This document shows positions 1 to 7,830 of a stretch of DNA of 14,464 nt, one piece after another. Position 1 is the stretch's first letter, and every line of letters starts with the position of its first letter. This DNA comes from Flavobacteriia bacterium. Its GTDB lineage: Bacteria > Bacteroidota > Bacteroidia > Flavobacteriales > Flavobacteriaceae. Both the position numbers and the translations under genes were made by a program. The notes under the pieces were generated by a model. That model saw only the letters and a list, made by a program, of their open reading frames with translations. It made no database searches and was not told the DNA's origin. The stretch spans positions 1 through 14,464 of the forward strand of contig QNYL01000106.1 of NCBI GenBank assembly GCA_003973375.1, in the 5' to 3' direction.

Positions 1-1092
1 TATTCCGCAGTAAATCAAGGACATTGCCATCCTAAGATCATCAATGCATTAAAAGATCAGGCTGAAAAATTAACCCTGACCTCACGTGCTTTTTATAATG
101 ATAAACTGGGAGAATACGAAAAATATATTACCGGATTCTTTAATTTTGACAAGGTGCTTCCTATGAACAGCGGTGCCGAAGCTGTGGAAACTGCCATCAA
201 ACTTTGTCGTAAATACGCTTATGAAAAGAAAAATATTCCTGAGGAAAAGGCAAATATCATAGTTTGTGAAAACAATTTCCACGGAAGAACCACAACAATC
301 ATTTCTTTTTCAAATGATGAAGATGCCAGGAAGCATTTCGGACCTTATACCCCAGGATTTATAAAAATTCCTTACGATGATACTGATGCTTTAGAAGAAG
401 CGATAAAGAATAATGAGAATATTGCAGGATTTCTGGTAGAACCTATTCAGGGTGAAGCCGGTGTATTTGTTCCTCACGAAGGATATCTTGCCAAAACTAA
501 GGAGATCTGTAAGAAGAATGACATCCTTTTTATTGCTGATGAAGTGCAGACCGGAGTGGCACGAACCGGAAAACTCCTCGCTGTAGATCATGAAAATGTA
601 AAACCCGATATTTTAATTCTCGGAAAAGCCTTATCGGGAGGTGCTTATCCTGTTTCGGCTGTTTTAGCCAATAATGATATCATGGAGGTGATCAAACCCG
701 GACAACACGGTTCTACTTTTGGAGGCAATCCACTGGCTGCTGCAGTGGCCATTGCTGCGCTGGATGTGGTAAAAGAAGAAAACCTGGCTGAAAATGCTGA
801 AAAACTTGGGGAGATCTTCCGTAAAGAAATTTCCGCTTTCGCAGAAGAAAATCATTTTATTAAAAAAATCCGTGGTAAAGGATTGCTCAATGCGGTATTA
901 GTCAACGACACCGCCGACAGCTCTACTGCCTGGGATATTTGTGTAAGATTTCGTGATAACGGACTTTTGGCAAAACCAACTCACGGCAATATCATCCGCT
1001 TTGCTCCTCCCCTGGTAATGAATGAGGAACAACTTATGGATTGCATCAGGATCATTAAAGATACCCTTTCAGAATTTAAGAAAGAGGAATAA
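1..1092 (+). CDS. rocD: Ornithine aminotransferase, 5'-truncated by window edge
   Basis: This is a PLP-dependent class-III aminotransferase that converts ornithine and 2-oxoglutarate to glutamate-5-semialdehyde and glutamate in the cytoplasm. The frame is open from base 1, and 363 residues are visible; the family usually has just over 400, so roughly 45-50 N-terminal residues lie outside the window. The first visible residues, [11 protein letters not shown], are a typical ornithine aminotransferase segment. Also visible, in window numbering, are the PLP-phosphate region NSGAEA (56-61), the ADEVQTG segment with Asp180 and Gln183, the Schiff-base Lys209 in [17 protein letters not shown] around Thr239, and [17 protein letters not shown] near the C-terminus. 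The last stretch and RGKGLLNAV closely resemble eukaryotic OAT, which favours OAT over acetylornithine or GABA aminotransferases. The GTG at 154 is internal and is not the start. The gene is followed by a hairpin at 1116-1156 and shows no link to the cco genes. Confidence 0.93.
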   Translation, partial: YSAVNQGHCHPKIINALKDQAEKLTLTSRAFYNDKLGEYEKYITGFFNFDKVLPMNSGAEAVETAIKLCRKYAYEKKNIPEEKANIIVCENNFHGRTTTIISFSNDEDARKHFGPYTPGFIKIPYDDTDALEEAIKNNENIAGFLVEPIQGEAGVFVPHEGYLAKTKEICKKNDILFIADEVQTGVARTGKLLAVDHENVKPDILILGKALSGGAYPVSAVLANNDIMEVIKPGQHGSTFGGNPLAAAVAIAALDVVKEENLAENAEKLGEIFRKEISAFAEENHFIKKIRGKGLLNAVLVNDTADSSTAWDICVRFRDNGLLAKPTHGNIIRFAPPLVMNEEQLMDCIRIIKDTLSEFKKEE

Positions 1093-1115
1093 GAAAATAT
1101 TATAAGTTTTTACTG

Positions 1116-1156
1116 AGGGTTTGACTAAAATGCTGAAGGGCAAACAGTCAGACCCT
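1116..1156 (+). terminator. Possible terminator of rocD
   Basis: An 11-base arm AGGGTTTGACT (1116-1126) pairs with AGTCAGACCCT (1146-1156) with one G-U wobble and no bulge. The loop is 19 bases, and TTATTATTT follows. It begins 24 bases after the rocD stop codon. The long loop and the interrupted T-run make it weaker than a textbook intrinsic terminator. Confidence 0.5.
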
Positions 1157-1234
1157 TATTATTTACCCGTTAATTTTAAGTTCTTCGGATAAACTCACAC
1201 AGTAATTATCAAAAGAACTGGCGTATCAGAAAAA

Positions 1235-1363
1235 TCTGTGATTGTTACAGAGAAACTATTTGTGGTTCTGTGTTTGTTGTTCTGTGTTGGTTAAAAAAAC
1301 CAAGAGGTGACTTTCGACTCCTTCCACGTCAGCGGATTCGACTTTAGACATTCGACCTTCGAC
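1235..1363. repeat. Short degenerate repeats in rocD-fnr spacer
   Basis: The 281-base spacer between rocD and the regulator gene holds no gene that I can support. Within it, TCTGTG occurs at 1235, 1267 and 1281, the last two inside an exact 10-base direct repeat GTTCTGTGTT (1265-1274 and 1279-1288). TTCGAC occurs four times, at 1313, 1337, 1351 and 1358. A small hairpin TCTGTGA-TTG-TTACAGA lies at 1235-1251. The pattern looks like short-unit degenerate intergenic repeats lying just downstream of the regulator's stop codon. No function is evident. Confidence 0.5.
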
Positions 1364-1373
1364 TTACAAACTA

Positions 1374-2069
1374 TTAATACCCCTCGGTAAGTTGCTGAAG
1401 TTTTACTTTTTCTTTTAATTTGATCTTTTTGCCGGAAAGAATGATATAACCTCCTTTTTTAAAATCGGAAAGTAATCTGATGGTTGATTCTGTGGCGGTA
1501 CCAATTGCATTGGCAATTTCTTCACGGGTAAGGGTAACTGCAATATAACCTTCATTATCTACTCCGAAGATCTTTTCGAAGAACAATAAAGATTCTGCAA
1601 GTCTTTCTCTTACATTCTTTTGAGCCATATTGGCTATAGAGGAATTAGCATCATCGAGATCACGGGCCAACGCCTTGGTGATCTGTAAAGAAAACTCGGT
1701 ATTTTTCTTAAAGAGTTCAAGGATATCCTGTTTTGGAATAAAGCAAACATCCATTTCCTCCAAAGCAGTAACAGTTAAATGAGCCACGCTGTTACTTATG
1801 ATAGAGCGATGCCCTACCAGCTCTCCTTTACTGATAAAACGAACGATCTGTTCTTTACCATTAGGAGCCAGTTTAGTAAGCTTACATTTACCGTTTCTCA
1901 AACAATAAACCCCTTTTAATGATGCTCCCTCGCTAAAAATAACTTCGCCGCGTTTCACATGAATCGGAATCTTATGCTTGGAAATATTCGAAATATCTTC
2001 TGAAGGTATGGAACCGAGTGAATTAAGTTCCCTGATGATACAACTTTCACAATTATGATGCATATCCAT
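1374..2069 (-). CDS. Crp/Fnr-family transcriptional regulator, Fnr-like
   Basis: This is a 231-residue cytoplasmic DNA-binding regulator. It has an N-terminal cyclic-nucleotide-binding-like beta-roll (about residues 25-115), a long dimerisation helix (about 115-155) and a C-terminal winged helix-turn-helix (about 155-222). The HTH reads LTREEIANAIGTATESTIRLL. Aligned with E. coli FNR, Cys7, Cys10 and Cys109 match the cluster ligands C20, C23 and C122, while the C29 position is Asn16. In the recognition helix the FNR motif ExxSR becomes ExxIR (Glu194, Ile197, Arg198). The gene is divergent from ccoI and the cbb3 cluster, a common arrangement in Flavobacteriia, which suggests that it controls this locus in response to oxygen or redox state. 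Whether it binds an iron-sulfur cluster cannot be decided from the sequence. The start at 2069 puts the CESC motif at the N-terminus, as expected. Family assignment is certain; the oxygen-sensing role is likely. Confidence 0.9.
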   Translation of the reverse strand: MDMHHNCESCIIRELNSLGSIPSEDISNISKHKIPIHVKRGEVIFSEGASLKGVYCLRNGKCKLTKLAPNGKEQIVRFISKGELVGHRSIISNSVAHLTVTALEEMDVCFIPKQDILELFKKNTEFSLQITKALARDLDDANSSIANMAQKNVRERLAESLLFFEKIFGVDNEGYIAVTLTREEIANAIGTATESTIRLLSDFKKGGYIILSGKKIKLKEKVKLQQLTEGY

Positions 2070-2084
2070 AATTAATATTTAAGG

Positions 2085-2092
2085 CAAAAATA
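2085..2092 (-). promoter_or_regulatory. Bacteroidota -7 box for the fnr-like gene
   Basis: On the minus strand this reads TATTTTTG, an exact match to the Bacteroidota -7 consensus TAnnTTTG, 15 bases upstream of the regulator start codon. No clear TTG -33 element lies at the usual distance. That space is partly occupied by the FNR-like palindrome at 2101-2114, so autoregulation is plausible. Confidence 0.5.
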
Positions 2093-2100
2093 AACAAAAT

Positions 2101-2114
2101 ATGACATTTATCAT
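2101..2114. promoter_or_regulatory. FNR-like operator between fnr-like gene and ccoI
   Basis: The 14-base sequence ATGACATTTATCAT has arms ATGA and TCAT separated by six bases. This is exactly the geometry of the FNR/CRP-family box TTGAT-N4-ATCAA, matching 7 of its 10 defined positions. Its centre (2107.5) is about 41 bases upstream of the start point expected from a weak -7-like sequence at 2138-2145 (GAAATTTA), which would suit a class-II activator site for ccoI. On the other strand it lies next to the regulator's own -7 box. The site is seen directly; its use by this regulator is inference. Confidence 0.5.
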
Positions 2115-2168
2115 TTTTTTATGTAAATAATTTAGTAGAAATTTACGCCTCCATTATATTTTTCCCAG

Positions 2169-4547
2169 ATGTCAAAAGAAACCTGTTACCATTGTGGTGC
2201 CGAATGCAACCCTACCAAGGTTATGTTTGATGATAAGCCATTTTGCTGCAACGGGTGCAAAACAGTTTATGAGATCCTGAATCAGAATGAACTTTCCTGT
2301 TATTACGATCTGGATCAGTCGCCGGGAACTATTCCCACTGAGATCAAAGGAAAATACGATTATCTGGACAATGAAGATATTTCAGAAAGGATCATCGAAT
2401 TTAACGATGGCTCCACCTCTGTTGTAAATTTCTACATCCCCAGTATTCATTGCAGTTCGTGCATCTGGGTACTGGAAAATCTCGATAAACTTAATAAAGG
2501 TGTAAAATCGTCCATTGTTAATTTTCCAAAAAAAGAAGCACGTATTACCTTTAAAAATGAAGAGATCAGTTTAAAACAGGTGGTTGAACTGATGACATCA
2601 ATCGGGTATGAACCTAATATAAATCTGGAAAGTGCAGAAAAATCAAAATTAAAGGTCGATCGTACACTGATCTATCAGGTAGCCATTGCAGGATTTGCCT
2701 TTGGGAATATTATGCTGCTCTCTTTTCCGGGATATTTTGAACTGGATGAATTCTGGCTCAACCGTTTCAAACCTTTTTTCCATCTGCTGATGTTTATCTT
2801 TTCAATACCGGTAGTTATTTACTGTGCAAGAGATTATTTTATTTCAGCCTTTAAGGGATTAAAACACGGCATATTAAATATAGATGTTCCTATTTCACTG
2901 GGGATCCTTGTCTTGTTCCTCAGAAGTTCCTATGAGATCTTTACCCATACAGGGCAGGGTTATTTCGACAGTCTTTCAGGACTCGTATTCTTTTTATTGT
3001 TAGGAAAAATATTTCAGCAAAAAACCTATAGCTTTCTCTCTTTCGAAAGAGATTACAAATCATATTTTCCAATTGCCATTACCCGGATCGATCCGAAGGA
3101 CAACTCGCAGCATGCTATTGCTGTTCACGATATAAAACAGGGGGACCGCCTCCTTATCAGAAATGAAGAAATCATTCCCGTAGACGGAATCCTGATCAAT
3201 GGTAATGCACTGCTCGATTACAGTTTTGTTACCGGTGAATCCTTACCGGTACTGAAAAACTCAGGCGACAAGATCTTTGCCGGAGGCAAACAAAGCAATG
3301 GTGCTATTGAAATGGAAGCTCTGCAAACCGTTACGCAAAGTTATCTGACTCAATTGTGGAGCAACGATATTTTTTCAAAAACGCCTGATAAGAACATTAA
3401 ATCGCTCACCGATAAAATGAGTAAGTATTTTACCTTTATTATTTTAGGTATTGCTTTAATCTCCGGACTATACTGGTATTTTATCGATAAAAATACGGCC
3501 TTTAATGTAGTTACCGCAGTGTTGATTATTGCCTGTCCCTGTGCACTGGCATTATCAGCTCCCTTCGCTTTAGGAAATATGCTACGCATCTTTGGTAAAA
3601 ATAAGTTTTATCTGAAAAACACTGATGTGATCGAAAATATTTCCGGGATCAGTACCCTGGTATTTGACAAAACCGGCACCATTACCACCAATAAAAATAC
3701 GGATATTACTTATGAAGGTGAAAAGCTTTCGGATAGTGAAACCGAAGATATCAAATCACTTTTACGCTCTTCAAATCACCCGTTAAGCCGGATCCTGTAT
3801 GATTATTTACCGGGTAAAGGCAACAAACCGATTGTTGATTTTAAAGAAATCCCGGGTAAGGGTCTTCAGGGCAAAATTGATAACAAACTGATACGCCTTG
3901 GTTCATCAGGTTATCTGGATATTAAAGATGACCGCAAATTAAACACCTTTATATATATAGAGATCAATGGAAAAGTAAAAGGAAAGTTTATCTTTCACAA
4001 CGCCTACAGAAAAGATCTTAAAAAGCTTTTCAGCGAATTGTCCAAAAAATATAAGATCGCTATCTTATCAGGAGATAATGCAGGAGAGAAAGAAACACTG
4101 GAAAAGATCCTTCCTGAAGGTTCTGAAATTATTTTCAATCAGAAACCCGAAGATAAATTAAAATATATTGACCACCTCCAGAAAGAAAATGAACATGTTA
4201 TGATGTTTGGTGACGGGCTGAATGATGCCGGTGCTCTGGCACAAAGCAATGTAGGAATTGCCATATCAGAAAATATCAACGTCTTTTCACCTGCCTGCGA
4301 CGGTATTCTGGATGCCAGTGAGTTTAAAAATCTTCCAAAATTTATAAAACTATCCAAACAAACCATTACAATCATTAAAGTAAGTTTTGTATTGTCATTT
4401 ATCTACAATATCATCGGTATGTTTTTTGCCGTTTCCGGGAATCTTTCTCCCATTATTGCTGCCATTCTGATGCCGATCAGTTCTATTTCTGTTGTGATCT
4501 TTGTAACATTAATAACAAATTTCCTCGCTAAGAAATTGTTACATTAG
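2169..4547 (+). CDS. ccoI: Copper-translocating P1B-type ATPase CcoI (FixI)
   Basis: This 792-residue inner-membrane pump moves copper across the membrane for assembly of the heme-CuB centre of cbb3 oxidase. An N-terminal cysteine-rich metal-binding domain (Cys6, Cys9, Cys26, Cys27, Cys30) is followed by an HMA domain with CSSC (95-98). Hydrophobic segments lie at about 168-190, 203-220, 238-252 and 268-283. The actuator TGES is at 355-358, the transmembrane metal site CPC at 456-458, the phosphorylated Asp500 in DKTGT, the P1B His-Pro at 537-538, GDGLND at 681-686, and two C-terminal helices (about 735-785) complete the fold. The N-terminal cysteine domain is typical of the CcoI/FixI subgroup and distinguishes it from CopA exporters. 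The chosen start leaves that domain intact. It is the first gene of the cluster and probably has its own promoter under the FNR-like box, since a 100-base gap separates it from ccoS. Confidence 0.96.
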   Translation: MSKETCYHCGAECNPTKVMFDDKPFCCNGCKTVYEILNQNELSCYYDLDQSPGTIPTEIKGKYDYLDNEDISERIIEFNDGSTSVVNFYIPSIHCSSCIWVLENLDKLNKGVKSSIVNFPKKEARITFKNEEISLKQVVELMTSIGYEPNINLESAEKSKLKVDRTLIYQVAIAGFAFGNIMLLSFPGYFELDEFWLNRFKPFFHLLMFIFSIPVVIYCARDYFISAFKGLKHGILNIDVPISLGILVLFLRSSYEIFTHTGQGYFDSLSGLVFFLLLGKIFQQKTYSFLSFERDYKSYFPIAITRIDPKDNSQHAIAVHDIKQGDRLLIRNEEIIPVDGILINGNALLDYSFVTGESLPVLKNSGDKIFAGGKQSNGAIEMEALQTVTQSYLTQLWSNDIFSKTPDKNIKSLTDKMSKYFTFIILGIALISGLYWYFIDKNTAFNVVTAVLIIACPCALALSAPFALGNMLRIFGKNKFYLKNTDVIENISGISTLVFDKTGTITTNKNTDITYEGEKLSDSETEDIKSLLRSSNHPLSRILYDYLPGKGNKPIVDFKEIPGKGLQGKIDNKLIRLGSSGYLDIKDDRKLNTFIYIEINGKVKGKFIFHNAYRKDLKKLFSELSKKYKIAILSGDNAGEKETLEKILPEGSEIIFNQKPEDKLKYIDHLQKENEHVMMFGDGLNDAGALAQSNVGIAISENINVFSPACDGILDASEFKNLPKFIKLSKQTITIIKVSFVLSFIYNIIGMFFAVSGNLSPIIAAILMPISSISVVIFVTLITNFLAKKLLH

Positions 4548-4574
4548 CAAATATTTAAAATTAATTTAACATAG

Positions 4575-4606
4575 TTTTAGGATATCTAAAAATTATTATA
4601 TCTTCG
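4575..4606 (+). promoter_or_regulatory. Possible promoter region upstream of ccoS
   Basis: In the 100-base gap between ccoI and ccoS, TATCTTCG (4599-4606) matches TAnnTTTG at all but one position, 41 bases before the ccoS start. Just upstream is a 6-base inverted repeat TTTTAG-GATAT-CTAAAA (4575-4591) with a 5-base spacer, which could be an operator. The odd spacer does not fit an FNR box. This is weak evidence for a separate start of transcription for ccoS-NO-Q-P. Confidence 0.25.
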
Positions 4607-4647
4607 TGGGAGTAATAATTTCTATCTGAAAACTAAAAAGATCATTT

Positions 4648-4833
4648 ATGAATATCATTTATTTACTCATACTTGCCAGTCTTTTTATTGCACTTATTTT
4701 TATTGTATTGTTTATCAAATCGGTTAAGAACGGCCAGTATGACGATCTTTATACGCCTTCTGTACGAATGCTTTTTGATGACGAAATTGTAAAAGATGAG
4801 GATTCAGCTGAAAAAAAACCAACTAATATTTAA
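4648..4833 (+). CDS. ccoS: cbb3 oxidase assembly protein CcoS
   Basis: This 61-residue single-span membrane protein is needed for maturation of cbb3 oxidase; CcoS mutants in other bacteria make oxidase lacking cofactors in the catalytic subunit. One hydrophobic helix (about residues 4-23) is followed by the family signature NGQYDDLYTPSVRMLFDDE (28-46) and a short charged tail. Length and motif match the CcoS family. It sits 19 bases before ccoNO and is probably co-transcribed with it. Confidence 0.93.
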   Translation: MNIIYLLILASLFIALIFIVLFIKSVKNGQYDDLYTPSVRMLFDDEIVKDEDSAEKKPTNI

Positions 4834-4852
4834 TAACTAACTAACTTCATTT

Positions 4853-7003
4853 ATGGAAAAAGAACGATTTTATTATGACAACAAGATTGTAAAAATGTTT
4901 TTCATTGCAACAATCGTGTGGGGTATTGTAGGAATGACCGTTGGATTACTTGTAGCATTTCTCTTTTTATTTCCTAATTATTTAGGTGATATTTCCTGGC
5001 TGAGTTTCGGTCGTCTTCGTCCGTTACACACCAATGCCGTAATTTTCGCCTTTGTGGGAAATGGTTTCTTTGTGGGAATGTACTATTCAATGCAAAGATT
5101 ACTAAAGGCGAGGATGTACAGCGATTTCTTAAGCCGCCTACATTTCTGGGGATGGCAACTGATCATAGTAGCTGCTGCGATTACCTTACCTTTAGGCTAC
5201 ACCTCATCTAAAGAATATGCCGAATTGGAATGGCCCATTGACATTGCTGTAGTAATAATCTGGGTTGTAATGGGTATCAATATGATTGGTACTTTACTAA
5301 AAAGGCGTCAGCGACATATTTATGTAGCCATTTGGTTTTACATTTCAACGCTGGTTACCATCGCTTTACTTTACATTTTTAACAACCTTGAATTACCGGT
5401 TTATGCTTTCAAGAGCTACTCGGTTTATGCCGGTGTTCAGGATGCTATGGTACAATGGTGGTATGGACACAATGCCGTTGCCTTCTTCTTAACCACACCA
5501 ATCTTAGGATTGATGTATTATTTTGTACCTAAGGCGGCAAACAGACCTGTTTATTCCTACAGATTATCGATCATCCACTTCTGGTCACTGATCTTTATCT
5601 ATATCTGGGCAGGCCCTCACCACTTGTTATATACAGCCTTACCGGAATGGACTCAAAACCTCGGCACCGTATTTTCTATTATGCTGATCTTCCCATCCTG
5701 GGGAGGTATGATCAACGGATTATTAACCCTTCGTGGTGCATGGGATAAGGTTAGAGAAGATCCTATCTTAAAATTCTTTGTAGTTGCCATTACCGGTTAC
5801 GGTATGTCAACTTTTGAAGGACCTATGTTATCCTTTAAGAACTTAAACGCTATTGGGCATTATACTGACTGGATTGTGGCACACGTACATATTGGTACTT
5901 TGGCCTGGAACGGATTTATAATAGCAGGTATGCTCTACTGGCTTGCCAAAAAACTTTATAAAACCGAATTGTATTCAACCAAACTGGCCAATATCCATTT
6001 TTGGATAGGTACTTTGGGAATACTGTTTTATTCCTTGCCACTTTATGTTGCCGGATTTACTCAGGCTTCCATGTGGAAACAATTCAATCCGGACGGAACT
6101 TTGGTTTACGGTAACTTTTTAGAGACTGTAACACAAATTCTGCCCATGTACGCCATGAGAGCATTTGGTGGTTCCTTGTATCTAACCGGATTTATCCTTT
6201 TGGCTTATAATATTATACAAACTGCAAAAGCAGGAAGCACGGTTGAAGATGAATTGGTAGAAGCAGCTCCATTAAAGAAAATTCCTTCTCGCAGAGTTGC
6301 CGGAGAAACCTTCCACAACTGGCTGGAAAGAAAAACCATTCTGTTTACAGTACTTGCATTTATCGCAGTTGCCATTGGTGGTGCTATTGAGATCATTCCA
6401 CTGATTGTAGTTAAATCGAATATACCTACCATATCTTCTGTAAAACCTTATACACCATTAGAACTGGAAGGAAGAGATATCTATATCCGCGAAGGCTGTA
6501 ACAACTGCCATTCACAAATGATTCGCCCATTCCGTTCAGAAGTTGAACGCTACGGTGAATACTCAAAGGTTGGAGAATTTGTTTACGATCACCCATTCTT
6601 ATGGGGTTCCCGCAGAACAGGTCCGGATCTACATAGAATTGGTGGTAAGTACAATGACAACTGGCATTTCAATCACCTGTTTGACCCAAGACTTACTTCA
6701 CCGGGATCTATCATGCCAAGATATTTATGGTTATTGAAAAATGATCTTGATATTTCCCATACGGCTGATAAAATGAATGCCATGGTTAAACTCGGTGTTC
6801 CGTATACGCAATTAGAATTGGATCAGGCAGAACATCTTTTAAAGAATCAGGCCGCCCAGGTTGAACAAAACTTACGTCAGGATCCTGAATTTGTAAAGAA
6901 CTATGGTGACGCTAATATTAAAGATAAGGAGATTGTTGCTGTTATTGCATATCTGCAACGATTGGGAACTGATATAAAAGCAGGTAAAACTGCTAAAAAA
7001 TAA
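4853..7003 (+). CDS. ccoNO: cbb3 cytochrome c oxidase, fused subunits I and II (CcoN-CcoO)
   Basis: This is the catalytic core of the proton-pumping cbb3 terminal oxidase, which reduces O2 to water in the cytoplasmic membrane at low oxygen. Residues 1 to about 455 form the multi-helix CcoN. By position and context His59 and His346 are the low-spin heme b ligands, His344 the heme b3 ligand, and His206, His256 and His257 the CuB ligands; Tyr250 is the cross-linked tyrosine. Each lies one residue from the P. stutzeri CcoN number. Glu322 near heme b3 is kept. After a linker (about 460-490), a membrane anchor (about 495-521) leads to a CcoO-type cytochrome c domain with CNNCH (549-553), the axial Met621 in PGSIMPRYLWL, and the CcoO segment GPDLHRIGGKY (590-600). 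The fusion is common in Bacteroidota and the reading frame is continuous through the junction, so this is not an artefact. All key catalytic residues are present. Confidence 0.97.
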   Translation: MEKERFYYDNKIVKMFFIATIVWGIVGMTVGLLVAFLFLFPNYLGDISWLSFGRLRPLHTNAVIFAFVGNGFFVGMYYSMQRLLKARMYSDFLSRLHFWGWQLIIVAAAITLPLGYTSSKEYAELEWPIDIAVVIIWVVMGINMIGTLLKRRQRHIYVAIWFYISTLVTIALLYIFNNLELPVYAFKSYSVYAGVQDAMVQWWYGHNAVAFFLTTPILGLMYYFVPKAANRPVYSYRLSIIHFWSLIFIYIWAGPHHLLYTALPEWTQNLGTVFSIMLIFPSWGGMINGLLTLRGAWDKVREDPILKFFVVAITGYGMSTFEGPMLSFKNLNAIGHYTDWIVAHVHIGTLAWNGFIIAGMLYWLAKKLYKTELYSTKLANIHFWIGTLGILFYSLPLYVAGFTQASMWKQFNPDGTLVYGNFLETVTQILPMYAMRAFGGSLYLTGFILLAYNIIQTAKAGSTVEDELVEAAPLKKIPSRRVAGETFHNWLERKTILFTVLAFIAVAIGGAIEIIPLIVVKSNIPTISSVKPYTPLELEGRDIYIREGCNNCHSQMIRPFRSEVERYGEYSKVGEFVYDHPFLWGSRRTGPDLHRIGGKYNDNWHFNHLFDPRLTSPGSIMPRYLWLLKNDLDISHTADKMNAMVKLGVPYTQLELDQAEHLLKNQAAQVEQNLRQDPEFVKNYGDANIKDKEIVAVIAYLQRLGTDIKAGKTAKK

Positions 7004-7008
7004 AGATC

Positions 7009-7179
7009 ATGATTAGATTTATAAAACACCATTTTGATACAATTAACGGGGTTGAAATATACCCCATTGTATCTCTTTTGTTATTTTTTACGGTATTTGT
7101 AGTTATGGTACTCATTGTGCTTAAATTACCAAAAGATACCATAGAAGAAGAGAGTAGATTACCTTTAGATAACGATTAA
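7009..7179 (+). CDS. ccoQ: cbb3 oxidase small subunit CcoQ (FixQ)
   Basis: This is a 56-residue gene in the gap between ccoNO and ccoP, short enough to be missed by length cut-offs. It begins MIRFIKHHFDTINGVEIYP, has one hydrophobic helix (about residues 19-38), and ends in an acidic tail (EEESRLPLDND). Small size, a single helix, position between ccoO and ccoP, and 5- and 12-base gaps to its neighbours all fit CcoQ, which stabilises the assembled oxidase. Sequence conservation in CcoQ is low, so the name rests mainly on topology and context. Confidence 0.85.
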   Translation: MIRFIKHHFDTINGVEIYPIVSLLLFFTVFVVMVLIVLKLPKDTIEEESRLPLDND

Positions 7180-7191
7180 AATTAAAATTTT

Positions 7192-7830
7192 ATGGATAAT
7201 AAACAACATCAAACCGGTTGGCAAAAATTTATACATTCCTTAACCAAAGCTCATGATATAGAGAATGAAGAAGAAATCATGATGGACCATGATTATGACG
7301 GGATAAAAGAACTTGATAATCAATTACCACCTTGGTGGACGGCAGGATTTATCATCACAATCCTTGTAATGGTTTTCTATTATTCTCAGGTAATTTTTAA
7401 CAAAGAAAATTATTTACAGGAAAACGAATACAATAATGAAGTTGCCGAAGCTCAGGCTGAGATCGAAGCTTATAAGAAAGCACATCCCGAATTATTTAAG
7501 ACCGATGTAACTCTTTTAACAGATGCTGCAAGTCTGGAAGCCGGTAGTAAAACTTTCCATACGTACTGTGTAGCCTGTCATATGGCGGATGGTGGTGGTG
7601 GAATTGGTCCAAACCTGACCGATGACAAATGGATCCTGGGTGGAGGTATTGAGAAGATTTATCATACTATTTCAGAAGGAGGTAGACCCGGAAAAGGTAT
7701 GGTTGCCTGGAAAAGTACGCTTAGCGCAAAAGAACGACAACAGGTAGCCAGTTATGTAATATCACTGCAAGGTACAACACCTGCAAATCCAAAAGCACCT
7801 CAGGGTGATATTACATGGAGTAAACAGTAA
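7192..7830 (+). CDS. ccoP: cbb3 oxidase subunit III, mono-heme CcoP
   Basis: This membrane-anchored cytochrome c passes electrons to the CcoNO core. The N-terminal cytoplasmic part carries the CcoP signature YDGIKELDNQLPPWW (35-49), followed by one membrane helix (about 50-67), a charged linker, and a periplasmic cytochrome c domain with CVACH (126-130), GGIGPNL and axial Met170 in GKGMVAW. Proteobacterial CcoP is around 300 residues with two CxxCH motifs; this one has 212 residues and a single motif, so the second heme domain is absent. The frame is intact and the stop is followed directly by terminator-like hairpins, so this is a true short form and not a truncation. It is the last gene of the structural set. 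Confidence 0.95.
   Translation: MDNKQHQTGWQKFIHSLTKAHDIENEEEIMMDHDYDGIKELDNQLPPWWTAGFIITILVMVFYYSQVIFNKENYLQENEYNNEVAEAQAEIEAYKKAHPELFKTDVTLLTDAASLEAGSKTFHTYCVACHMADGGGGIGPNLTDDKWILGGGIEKIYHTISEGGRPGKGMVAWKSTLSAKERQQVASYVISLQGTTPANPKAPQGDITWSKQ

Noticed and set aside
1287..1303. Hairpin TTGGTT-AAAAA-AACCAA as a terminator for the fnr-like gene
   Set aside because: The stem is only 6 pairs, mostly A-T, with no T-run after it on either strand.
3350..3589. Minus-strand frame opposite ccoI
   Set aside because: It is antisense to the conserved CPC helix of CcoI, with no start context or family match; a by-product of codon use.
4577..4589. TTAG-N5-CTAA as a second FNR box
   Set aside because: An FNR/CRP box needs arms six bases apart with a TGA/TCA core. 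The spacing is five and the core is TAG/CTA.
6543..6737. Short plus-strand reading frame inside ccoNO
   Set aside because: It lies wholly within the cytochrome c domain of CcoNO in another frame and its translation has no recognisable features.
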